From: an uncultured Roseobacter sp.
GTDB taxonomy: Bacteria; Pseudomonadota; Alphaproteobacteria; Rhodobacterales; Rhodobacteraceae
Assembly (NCBI RefSeq): GCF_947495275.1
Contig: NZ_CANLYL010000007.1
Span: 124,001-188,000 of the forward strand
Length of the DNA stretch: 64,000 nucleotides
Reading direction: 5' to 3'
Made by a program: the position numbers and the translations under genes. The notes under the pieces were generated by a model, which was given only the letters and a program-made list of their open reading frames with translations, did not search any database and was not told the DNA's origin. Each line of letters starts with the position of its first letter. The first letter of the stretch is position 1. Shown here piece after piece: positions 54,453 through 63,398 of the stretch.

Positions 54453-54752
54453 TCAGCCCTTGGTAATATCGTCATAATCCCCCAATCGCAGGTAGCCCAA
54501 CTCCCGGTACAGCCGGATGGTGGGGCGCATGCCGAACAAGATCGACCCCACCAGAAACAACCATGTGCCCAGAGCCGTGGTCTGCGCGCTGAAAAAGAGA
54601 ATGCTGCCGATGACAAACAGGGCCGCCGCCAGAAAATCGACGGCCGTATAAGCCAGTTCGCAATAGGCATAAAGCCTCTTGTGCCGGTCGGATTTCACAT
54701 GGTTTTCGGGGTTGAACAATCGCATTTTGCGCCCTTTCGCGTTTTGGCTCAT
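54453..54752 (-). CDS. YrhK-domain small membrane protein
   Basis: A 99-aa protein with a basic N-terminus and two membrane segments (ELAYTAVDFLAAALFVIGSI and TALGTWLFLVGSILFGM) followed by RPTIRLYRELGYLR, the YrhK signature. Function unknown; YrhK-like proteins occur near lipid and exopolysaccharide genes. Start overlaps the marC stop by four bases (ATGA). Confidence 0.85.
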   Translation of the reverse strand: MSQNAKGRKMRLFNPENHVKSDRHKRLYAYCELAYTAVDFLAAALFVIGSILFFSAQTTALGTWLFLVGSILFGMRPTIRLYRELGYLRLGDYDDITKG

Positions 54753-55381
54753 GCAAGCCCCGGCAAAACCGCCTTGGCCCCCGCAACAATCATTTCTACC
54801 GCGATGGCCAGCAGGATCATCCCCATCAGGCGCGTCATGATAACGCGCATGGTATCGCTGAGAACCTTGCCGAAAAAGGAGGCAAAGAAAAGCACCGCAA
54901 AGAGCATGGCCAGAATGGCACCGACAACCCCGCCCACAGCCAGAAGACCGCCCAGCCCCTTGGCGTGACCTGCGTAGATGATCAGGGTTGCGATGGTCCC
55001 CGGACCGACGATCATCGGAAAGGTGATGGGATAAAAGGCCAGCCCGGACAGGTCCTGCATGTGGTCTTTTTCCTGATCGGTGCCGTGGTGCGAGACGATG
55101 CTGCTGCCGTTCAGCATCGACCAGGCGATATGCGCCAGCACAATGCCACCCGCGATGCGGAACTGATCCACCGTGATGCCGAAAAACCCGATGATCTTTT
55201 GCCCTGCAAACAGGATGACGCCACACATGATGGCCGAGAAAAACGTGACCTTTATGGCCAGTGTGCGCTGCTCGGCGACGGTAAAACCAACGGTCAAGGC
55301 CAGAAAGATCGGCAAATTCACGAAAGGGTTCATGATCGCAAAGAAAGCGCCAAAGGCGCGGGTCAGTTCGGCAAAATCCAT
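54749..55381 (-). CDS. marC: MarC-family membrane protein
   Basis: A 210-aa inner-membrane protein with six segments. Conserved MarC features: FFAIMNPFVNLPIFLALT at the N-terminus, FFGITVDQFRIAGGIVL, and FYPITFPMIVGPGTIATLI. MarC was once tied to antibiotic resistance, but its function is unclear. First gene of the operon marC-yrhK-exo/endo-cls. No strong ribosome site before the ATG. Confidence 0.92.
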   Translation of the reverse strand: MDFAELTRAFGAFFAIMNPFVNLPIFLALTVGFTVAEQRTLAIKVTFFSAIMCGVILFAGQKIIGFFGITVDQFRIAGGIVLAHIAWSMLNGSSIVSHHGTDQEKDHMQDLSGLAFYPITFPMIVGPGTIATLIIYAGHAKGLGGLLAVGGVVGAILAMLFAVLFFASFFGKVLSDTMRVIMTRLMGMILLAIAVEMIVAGAKAVLPGLA

Positions 55382-55465
55382 GCTGGGTTCTTGATCTTCG
55401 TTGTTGCCCCGATCCTAGGGCCGGATTTCCGGTTCCGATAGGGCGTAGATAATTGCAACTGCGCC

Positions 55466-55592
55466 CTGCCTGACCTCCCCGAACAGGCAGAGCGCGTCCT
55501 CCAGGAGGGGGCCGTATTGACCTGGAGGAAGCCAAAGAGCCAACATCGGGATGACCGCGTCAGGCACCCCGGGCATCACCAGCCTGACACGC
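55466..55592. other. Three consecutive stem-loops in the kinase / marC gap
   Basis: Perfect stems CTGCCTG/CAGGCAG (55466-72/55484-90), CCTCCAGG/CCTGGAGG (55498-505/55521-28) and GTCAGGC/GCCTGAC (55559-65/55582-88). No T-runs. They may end the kinase mRNA, form a structured leader of marC, or be a small RNA. Confidence 0.45.
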
Positions 55593-55619
55593 TAGTCTGG
55601 GATCAGCTTTGCGCGAAGT

Positions 55620-56981
55620 TCAGGAATTCTTGAAGTTTGGGAAAACCAGGGTGGCCTCAAAGCCGGGCGTGGTATTGACCAACAGCAGCTTTGCGTCATG
55701 CAGCTCAGCAATGGCTTCAACCAGCGCCAGCCCCAACCCGTGCCCGGGGGCCGAGCGATCAGCAGCCGCCCGGGCGAAAGGCGCGCGCACGGTGTCCAGC
55801 GATTGGGGTGGAATGCCCGGACCATCATCCCTGACACGAAAGAATGCACCGGCGCTGTCTGCCCCGATGCCGATCTCGATTTGCGCCCCCGGGCCAGCGT
55901 GAACGCAGGCGTTTTGCACAAGGTTCACCGCTGCCTGCTGGATCATCGCGTGATCAGCGTTAATTGTCACCTCTCCCCCCGTGATCGTCAGCACCTGATC
56001 CTGCTCTTCCGCGGCAGGGTGCAGAAATTCGACGGCCTTTTCGGCGATCTCCTGCAAGGCCACCGGCGCAAACTGGCTGCGATCTTTCGTCGCCTGAATA
56101 CGCGACAGTCGCAGCACCGTTTCAAAGATGCTGTTCAGCTTGTCGGTCTCGGCCAGCGCGTCGTCGATCCTGTCCAGCGCATCCTCGCCTTTCTCAACCG
56201 CATCCGCCGCCTGCTGCATGGCAATCTGTGCATGTGACAGCGGGGTTTTGAGATCATGCGCGATGGCCGATGCGGTCGATTTCACGCTGGCCACGAGGCG
56301 TTCCAGACGCGCCAGATTCTCATTCATGCGGCTGGCCACCCGGTCAAACTGATCCTGCCGGGCACCGACCCTCAGGCGCGCGGCCAGATCACCTCTGGAG
56401 ATCCGTCGCAGAGTGGTCTCCATCTCATCGAGCCGCCGTTGCGACCGATAGGCAGCCCATAGACCCAGACCAATCGTCACCAGCGCCAAAACCCCGCCAA
56501 AAGCGCCCAGACCAAGGGTCAGCCGCGCCTTTGCCTTTTCCACCATCCCACTGTCGCGACCGACCACCAGCGTCAGCGCGTCAAGCTTGTCGACCCACAG
56601 AACATAGCGCCCCGCAATGCGGCCCCCGCTCAATACACTGACCTCGCGCGTGTCGATGCCGATAAAATCCGGCCGGACCGACAGCGGCCCCGTCAGGCTC
56701 AGGTTACGCCCGTCAAAAAGACCGTAGGCGCGGTCGGTCAACTGCCCCTGCCCGCTCAGCGCCGCAATCGCTGCCGTCAGCCCGGCACGCCCCTGTTTTT
56801 GGTAGATGCTGGTCAACAGCTCGCTTTCGATCCGCGTCAGGGTGGCGAGGTCCTCGCGCAGCGTGGTCTCCACCGACCGCACCAGCGCCCAAGAGGCCGC
56901 GCCATAGAGCACCAGAAAGACGCATGCTACGCGCAAAGCCGCCTTGAAAGGCTCGCTGCGGATCAGGCTAGCGAGGGGCAC
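55620..56981 (-). CDS. Sensor histidine kinase
   Basis: A 453-aa two-component sensor: first membrane segment (VACVFLVLYGAASWALV), periplasmic domain (about residues 35-170), second segment (LGLGAFGGVLALVTIGLGLW), HAMP, then H-box AIAHDLKTPLSHAQ, N-box NLVQNACVHAG, and ATP-lid motifs VRDDGPGIPP and GHGLGLALVEAI. Signal unknown. A GTG at 56981 is taken as start, 14 bases inside the response regulator gene, implying translational coupling. Confidence 0.92.
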   Translation of the reverse strand: MPLASLIRSEPFKAALRVACVFLVLYGAASWALVRSVETTLREDLATLTRIESELLTSIYQKQGRAGLTAAIAALSGQGQLTDRAYGLFDGRNLSLTGPLSVRPDFIGIDTREVSVLSGGRIAGRYVLWVDKLDALTLVVGRDSGMVEKAKARLTLGLGAFGGVLALVTIGLGLWAAYRSQRRLDEMETTLRRISRGDLAARLRVGARQDQFDRVASRMNENLARLERLVASVKSTASAIAHDLKTPLSHAQIAMQQAADAVEKGEDALDRIDDALAETDKLNSIFETVLRLSRIQATKDRSQFAPVALQEIAEKAVEFLHPAAEEQDQVLTITGGEVTINADHAMIQQAAVNLVQNACVHAGPGAQIEIGIGADSAGAFFRVRDDGPGIPPQSLDTVRAPFARAAADRSAPGHGLGLALVEAIAELHDAKLLLVNTTPGFEATLVFPNFKNS

Positions 56982-57645
56982 GAAGCGTGTATCCCATCCC
57001 GCGCAGGGTGTGCAGCAGCGGCACGTCAAACGGCTTGTCGACTTTTTGGCGCAGCTTGCTGATGTGGGTTTCAACGACCGTGGTGCCCGGGTCAAAATTG
57101 AAATCCCAGACCCGCTCAAGGATCAGGGTGCGGCTGATCACACGGCCCGCGTTTTCCATCAGCAGATGAAGCAGCGCGAATTCCTTGTTCAGCAACTCGA
57201 TGGTCTGGCCCTGCCGATGGGCGGTGCGTTGCAACAGGTCCAGCGTCAGGTCATGCACCTCCAGCGACGTGCGCTCCGAAGCGGTCTTCGGTCTGCGCGA
57301 CAGGGCGGTGATCCGCGCCAGAAGCTCGGAGAAGTGGAACGGCTTGACCATGTAGTCATCACCCCCCGCCATCAGCCCGTCGACCCGGTCATCGACATCC
57401 GACAGAGCCGTGAGGAAGATCACCGGCAGGTCACGTTTTGCCGCGCGCAGGGCTTTGACAAGCGACAGCCCGTCCATGCCCGGCATCATCCGGTCCGCGA
57501 TCAGCAGATCTACCTCGTTGTAAAGACAGTGCGACAGAGCCTCGCGCCCGTCGGTGACCCAATCGACCACGAACCCCTGCTCAACAAGTCCCCGTTGAAC
57601 AAACTCCGCAGACTTTACGTCATCTTCTGCCAGCAGGATTTTCAT
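56968..57645 (-). CDS. OmpR/PhoB-family response regulator
   Basis: A 225-aa regulator. Receiver domain: acidic pair EDD (residues 7-9), phospho-acceptor Asp51 in LLIADRMMPGMDG, FLTAL and Lys in DYMVKPFHF. Winged helix: LNKEFALLHLLMENAGRVIS and VVETHISKLRQKV. Expressed with the overlapping kinase. Paired dyad repeats 44-81 bases upstream suggest autoregulation. Confidence 0.94.
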   Translation of the reverse strand: MKILLAEDDVKSAEFVQRGLVEQGFVVDWVTDGREALSHCLYNEVDLLIADRMMPGMDGLSLVKALRAAKRDLPVIFLTALSDVDDRVDGLMAGGDDYMVKPFHFSELLARITALSRRPKTASERTSLEVHDLTLDLLQRTAHRQGQTIELLNKEFALLHLLMENAGRVISRTLILERVWDFNFDPGTTVVETHISKLRQKVDKPFDVPLLHTLRGMGYTLRAPR

Positions 57646-57688
57646 GAGACCGGAATATGACCGCATCGTCGGGGCTGCACAATATACC

Positions 57689-57726
57689 GGTCTGAATACT
57701 GACCCGAACACGGCCTGAATACTGGC
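57689..57726 (-). promoter_or_regulatory. Tandem dyad repeats before the response regulator
   Basis: Two 16-base units, GGTCTGAATACTGACC and GGCCTGAATACTGGCC, 22 bases apart centre to centre (two helical turns). The arms differ by compensating changes that keep the symmetry. Probable operator, possibly for the regulator itself. Confidence 0.55.
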
Positions 57727-57915
57727 CGGATGCGGGTGTTAACACCGGGGTCATATATCTTACCGCACGGTCTGTTAAGCGCGGCGGGCCCTGCACAATC
57801 GGTGCACAGGTTGTGCACGCCCTGTGTACGGGTGGTGCCTCCTCCTTCAGCCCGGATTTGCAGGCGTTAACTGTGATTCGCCCATCTGGTCCAAAAATTC
57901 GGGCGTGCGGCGCAC

Positions 57916-59442
57916 TTACACCTGCGCGCCCGTGTCAAGGCGGCGCAGAAAATCCTCCGCCTCTGCAATCACCGTCTCGCGTTTCTCTGCGTCCATCCGG
58001 TCCCAGGTGCGATACATGTTGCCCATCCGCGCATTGCCCGAAAACCGGTCGCGGTGACGGTCCAGAAAGTGCCAGTACAGCAGGTTGAACGGGCAGGCCC
58101 CCTCGCCCGTTTTCTTGCTGACCGAATAGGCGCAGCCCTCGCAGTAATCCGACATCCGGTTGATGTAGGCCCCGCTCGACACATAAGGCTTCGACGCGAT
58201 GATCCCGCCATCGGCAAACTGGCTCATGCCCACCGTATTGGGGGCTTCAACCCATTCAAAAGCATCCATGTAAACGGCCAGATACCATTCGTGCACCTGC
58301 CCCGGGTCGATCCCCGCCAGCAGCGCGAAATTCCCTGTGATCATAAGACGTTGGATGTGGTGGGCATAGGCCTCATCGCGGGTCTGCCCGACGGTTTTGT
58401 CTAGGCAGCGCATCTGCGTTTCAGCCCCCCAGAACAGCGCCGGCAGGTCACGTTTATGGCCCAGCGCATTGCGCGTCGGATACTCCGGGCCTTCCAGAAA
58501 ATAGATGCCGCGCATGTATTCGCGCCAGCCGATGATCTGCCGGATGAACCCTTCGGCTGCGTTGATCGGCACGGCACCTTTTTCATAAGCGTTTTCAACC
58601 TTCTGGCAGACCTCCAGCGGGTCCAAAAGGCCGATGTTGATATAGGCCGAGATCACCGAATGATAGAGGAAGCGGTTGTCCGCCAGCATCGCATCCTGAT
58701 AGTCGCCGAAGAGCGGCAAGGCGTTGGAAACAAAGTGATCCAGCGCCGCCAGCGCCTGCGCCCGCGTAGTGGCAAACCAGAAGGGGTGCAGCGTGCCGAA
58801 ATGCGGGGCAAACCGCCTCTCCACAAGCGCCAGCACCGCCGCAACCACCGCGTCCGGCGCAAAGCGTTTCGGCCCGTCAAAAGCAACCGCATCAGGGGCG
58901 GGCTTACGGTTCTCGTGATCGAAATTCCACTTGCCACCGACGGGCGCATCACCGTCCATCAGCAGGCCCGTCTTGCGCCGCATCTCGCGGTAGAAATACT
59001 CCATCCGAAGCTGCTTGCGCCCCTTGGCCCAGGCTTCAAACTCCTGATGTGACGCGATAAATCGATCATCCGGCAGAATATGCGTCTTGATCGGGGCGTG
59101 TCTGAGGTGGGTGATCAACCGCCACTCACCGGGCTCTGTGACCAGCACCTCGGACGCGCCGGTTTCCTCGGCCCGGCGCAGCAACTCGCCCACGATGGAG
59201 CCTGCGTTATGCGTGTCATCCAACTGGCTGTACCGGACGTCCCAACCGGCTTCTCTCAGCGCGTCGGCGAACTGACGCATCGATGCCAGAACCAGCGCGA
59301 TTTTCTTGGGGTGGTGGTGCACATAGGTGGTCTCATCCGCCACTTCGGCCATGACCACAATGTCGCGGGTGGGGTCAGCGTGGCGCAGGGCACTCAGGGA
59401 CAGGCTCAACTGATCCCCCAGCACCAGAACCAACCGGCTCAC
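57916..59442 (-). CDS. phrB: FeS-type photolyase (PhrB-like cryptochrome/photolyase)
   Basis: A 508-aa flavoprotein of the FeS-BCP group, whose characterised member repairs (6-4) photoproducts with light. Four FeS-cluster cysteines are visible: MRCLDKTV, then CEGC followed thirteen residues later by the Cys of EGACPFN, the same spacing as in PhrB. Core: QIIGWREYMRGIYF and FALLAGIDPGQVHEWYLAVY. Start is GTG at 59442, seven bases after AAGGAGG and overlapping the SDR stop (GTGA). Confidence 0.92.
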   Translation of the reverse strand: MSRLVLVLGDQLSLSLSALRHADPTRDIVVMAEVADETTYVHHHPKKIALVLASMRQFADALREAGWDVRYSQLDDTHNAGSIVGELLRRAEETGASEVLVTEPGEWRLITHLRHAPIKTHILPDDRFIASHQEFEAWAKGRKQLRMEYFYREMRRKTGLLMDGDAPVGGKWNFDHENRKPAPDAVAFDGPKRFAPDAVVAAVLALVERRFAPHFGTLHPFWFATTRAQALAALDHFVSNALPLFGDYQDAMLADNRFLYHSVISAYINIGLLDPLEVCQKVENAYEKGAVPINAAEGFIRQIIGWREYMRGIYFLEGPEYPTRNALGHKRDLPALFWGAETQMRCLDKTVGQTRDEAYAHHIQRLMITGNFALLAGIDPGQVHEWYLAVYMDAFEWVEAPNTVGMSQFADGGIIASKPYVSSGAYINRMSDYCEGCAYSVSKKTGEGACPFNLLYWHFLDRHRDRFSGNARMGNMYRTWDRMDAEKRETVIAEAEDFLRRLDTGAQV

Positions 59443-60104
59443 CAGACGACCTCCTTGCCCGCCCAATCGTAAAATCCGCCCGTCTGGTCGGGTGACAGAT
59501 TATCCATCACACGCAACAGGTTACGTGCGGCCTCCTGGGGCGCTACAGCGGGATGACGGCCCAGGTATTTCTCCGTGAACCGGGTGGCCACGGTGCCGGG
59601 GTGCAGGGCGACGCAGACCGCCTGTTTGTGGGTTCTGGCCAGTTCGATGGCCGTGGTATGCACGATCTGGTTCACCGCCGCCTTGGCGCTGCGGTAGCTG
59701 ACCCAGCCGCCAATCCGGTTGTCACCGATAGAGCCCACGCGCGCCGACAGCACCGCGATGCAGGCCTGCCTGTCGCGCGGCAGCAAACGCGCCGCATGGC
59801 GCAGGATCAGCGCAGGCCCGACAGCATTGACAGCAAACTGATCCATCATGGCGCGGGCCGTCACACCCTTGATGGATTTCTCCGGTGCTGCACCCGCTAT
59901 CTCCAGTGCGCCCGTGGCCACCAGAACCAGATCGTAGCTGCCCTGCAAGGCGCTCAGGTGCCGGTCCACAATGGCGTCATCGGTCACGTCAAATCCATCG
60001 TCCCGTCGCGACAATGTGGTCACCGTGTCACCCCGCGCCCGGCAATTGTCGGCCACCGCACTGCCAACGCCCCCCGACGCCCCTATGATCAAAACTCTTT
60101 TCAT
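59439..60104 (-). CDS. Short-chain dehydrogenase/reductase (CsgA-like)
   Basis: A 221-aa Rossmann enzyme: NAD(P) motif IGASGGVGSAVADN, active-site Ser in IAVLSARVGSIGDN and YxxxK as SYRSAKAAVNQI. Most similar in layout to C-factor-type SDRs. Substrate unknown. Translationally coupled to the photolyase; the pairing suggests a role in light or UV response, such as supply or repair of a cofactor, but that is inference. GGAGA directly precedes the ATG. Confidence 0.87.
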   Translation of the reverse strand: MKRVLIIGASGGVGSAVADNCRARGDTVTTLSRRDDGFDVTDDAIVDRHLSALQGSYDLVLVATGALEIAGAAPEKSIKGVTARAMMDQFAVNAVGPALILRHAARLLPRDRQACIAVLSARVGSIGDNRIGGWVSYRSAKAAVNQIVHTTAIELARTHKQAVCVALHPGTVATRFTEKYLGRHPAVAPQEAARNLLRVMDNLSPDQTGGFYDWAGKEVVW

Positions 60105-60218
60105 TCTCCGCGACTTAGCGGCATGGGCGGGGCCTTCAAGCCCCCGGCGCGCGGGAAGGATCGCATTTGGCGCAAAAACCACCTTCCCATTTGCTTCAGG
60201 CCGGGTATAAACAGGCGC

Positions 60219-60302
60219 ATGGCACCGGTAAGACATATCCCCACCTGCCCGCGCACCGCTTTGCGCCCTGCCGCCGCTCTGCTGCTGCTAACCCGCCTCT
60301 GA
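60219..60302 (+). CDS. leuL: Candidate leucine leader peptide of leuA
   Basis: A 27-codon frame, M-A-P-V-R-H-I-P-T-C-P-R-T-A-L-R-P-A-A-A-, then four consecutive Leu codons (CTG CTG CTG CTA), T-R-L and stop. It ends inside the first stem of the hairpin pair that follows, the arrangement expected for ribosome-mediated attenuation. Confidence 0.65.
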   Translation: MAPVRHIPTCPRTALRPAAALLLLTRL

Positions 60303-60346
60303 GCGTGCCTGTCGGCGCGTCCGCTCAGAGGATCGTGCAGCGCGCC
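60296..60346 (+). promoter_or_regulatory. Mutually exclusive hairpins, leuA attenuator
   Basis: Hairpin A: CCTCTGAGCG (60296-305) with CGCTCAGAGG (60322-331). Hairpin B: GGCGCG (60314-319) with CGCGCC (60341-346). The left arm of B is in the loop of A and the right arm of A is in the loop of B, so only one can form. A ribosome stalled at the Leu codons would cover the left arm of A. Confidence 0.6.
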
Positions 60347-60381
60347 ATAGGGAAAACAGCAGAAAACCGAAAGAACCAGAC

Positions 60382-61950
60382 ATGACAGATAAAGCCAAAC
60401 AGGATCGCGTCCTGATATTTGACACCACGTTGCGTGACGGCGAGCAATCTCCCGGCGCGACCATGACCCACGCCGAAAAGCTCGAAATCGCCGGGCTGCT
60501 GGACGAGATGGGCGTCGACATCATCGAGGCCGGTTTCCCGATCGCCTCGGAGGGAGATTTCGCCGCCGTCAGTGAGATCGCCAAAAACGCCCGGAATTCA
60601 GTGATTTGCGGGCTGGCCCGGGCACAGTTTGGCGATATTGATCGCTGCTGGGAAGCGGTCAAACATGCGCGCCGTCCGCGTATCCACACCTTCATCGGCA
60701 CCTCGCCGCTGCACCGGGCGATCCCCAATCTCGACATGGACCAGATGGCCGACCGCATCCATGACACCGTCACCCATGCGCGCAACCTCTGCGACAATGT
60801 GCAGTGGTCGCCGATGGATGCGACCCGCACCGAAGAGGATTACCTCTGCCGTGTTGTGGAAATTGCCATCAAGGCAGGGGCCACGACGATCAATATTCCC
60901 GATACCGTTGGCTATACCGCACCGCGCGAATCTGCCGAGCTGATCGCGATGCTGTTGCGGCGCGTGCCGGGTGCGGATGAGATCACCTTTGCCACCCATT
61001 GCCACAACGATCTGGGCATGGCGACGGCAAACAGCCTCGCAGCCGTTGAAGCCGGTGCGCGCCAGATTGAGTGCACAATCAATGGCTTGGGCGAACGCGC
61101 GGGTAACACCGCCCTCGAAGAGGTGGTGATGGCCCTGAAGGTCCGCAACGACATCATGCCGTTCCAGACGGGCGTGGACAGCACCAAGATCATGAATATC
61201 TCGCGCCGTGTGGCAACCGTTTCCGGCTTTCCGGTGCAGTTCAACAAGGCCATCGTGGGCAAGAACGCCTTTGCCCATGAAAGCGGCATCCATCAGGACG
61301 GTATGCTGAAAAACGCGGAAACCTTCGAGATCATGCGCCCCGAAGATGTGGGCCTGTCTGAGACCAATCTGGTGATGGGCAAGCATTCCGGCCGCGCCGC
61401 CCTGCGCTCCAAGCTTGAAGACCTGGGGTTCGAACTGGGCGACAATCAGCTCAAGGACGTCTTCGTGCGGTTCAAGGAACTGGCCGACCGCAAGAAGGAA
61501 ATCTACGACGACGACCTGATCGCCCTTATGCGCACGTCTTCGGATGCTGAAAACGACCGTCTGAAACTGAAGTCGCTCAAGGTGGTGTGCGGCACGGATG
61601 GCCCGCAACAGGCCGATCTGGTGATGGAAGTGGATGGCAAAGACCACGCGACAACCCAGACAGGCGATGGGCCCGTGGATGCGTCTTTCAATGCCATCAA
61701 GGCGCTGGTGCCGCATGAGGCACGGTTGCAACTGTATCAGGTGCACGCGGTCACCGAAGGAACGGATGCTCAAGCCACCGTTTCTGTCCGCATGGAAGAG
61801 GCGGGGCGCATCGTCACCGGGCAATCGGCCAATACCGATACGGTGGTAGCCTCGGCACTGGCCTACATCCACGCGCTGAACCGCCTGTTGGTCCGTCGTG
61901 AAAAAGGCGGCAAGGACAAACCCGAAATCAGCTACAAAGACGTGAGCTAG
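60382..61950 (+). CDS. leuA: 2-Isopropylmalate synthase
   Basis: First committed step of leucine synthesis: acetyl-CoA plus 2-oxoisovalerate. The HMGL-like barrel has DTTLRDGEQSPGATM, metal HxH in THCHNDLGMATANS and NGLGERAGNTALEEV; the C-terminal allosteric LeuA dimer domain (about residues 390-510) binds leucine. Length 522 aa is normal. Expression is probably controlled by the leader described upstream, in addition to feedback inhibition. Confidence 0.96.
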   Translation: MTDKAKQDRVLIFDTTLRDGEQSPGATMTHAEKLEIAGLLDEMGVDIIEAGFPIASEGDFAAVSEIAKNARNSVICGLARAQFGDIDRCWEAVKHARRPRIHTFIGTSPLHRAIPNLDMDQMADRIHDTVTHARNLCDNVQWSPMDATRTEEDYLCRVVEIAIKAGATTINIPDTVGYTAPRESAELIAMLLRRVPGADEITFATHCHNDLGMATANSLAAVEAGARQIECTINGLGERAGNTALEEVVMALKVRNDIMPFQTGVDSTKIMNISRRVATVSGFPVQFNKAIVGKNAFAHESGIHQDGMLKNAETFEIMRPEDVGLSETNLVMGKHSGRAALRSKLEDLGFELGDNQLKDVFVRFKELADRKKEIYDDDLIALMRTSSDAENDRLKLKSLKVVCGTDGPQQADLVMEVDGKDHATTQTGDGPVDASFNAIKALVPHEARLQLYQVHAVTEGTDAQATVSVRMEEAGRIVTGQSANTDTVVASALAYIHALNRLLVRREKGGKDKPEISYKDVS

Positions 61951-63324
<1,374 letters not shown>

Positions 63325-63398
63325 GACCTGAAGGTAATTTGCCCGAAATCTGCGGCAGGGTTTGCCCAGGCTGACGAAGGGGCAGGAGACGCCAAGAA

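Noticed and set aside
54453-55535. A single 360-codon minus-strand gene reading through marC into yrhK
   Set aside because: Only the last 99 codons are protein-like (YrhK). The rest is the wrong frame of marC; a start at 54752 overlapping the marC stop explains the data.
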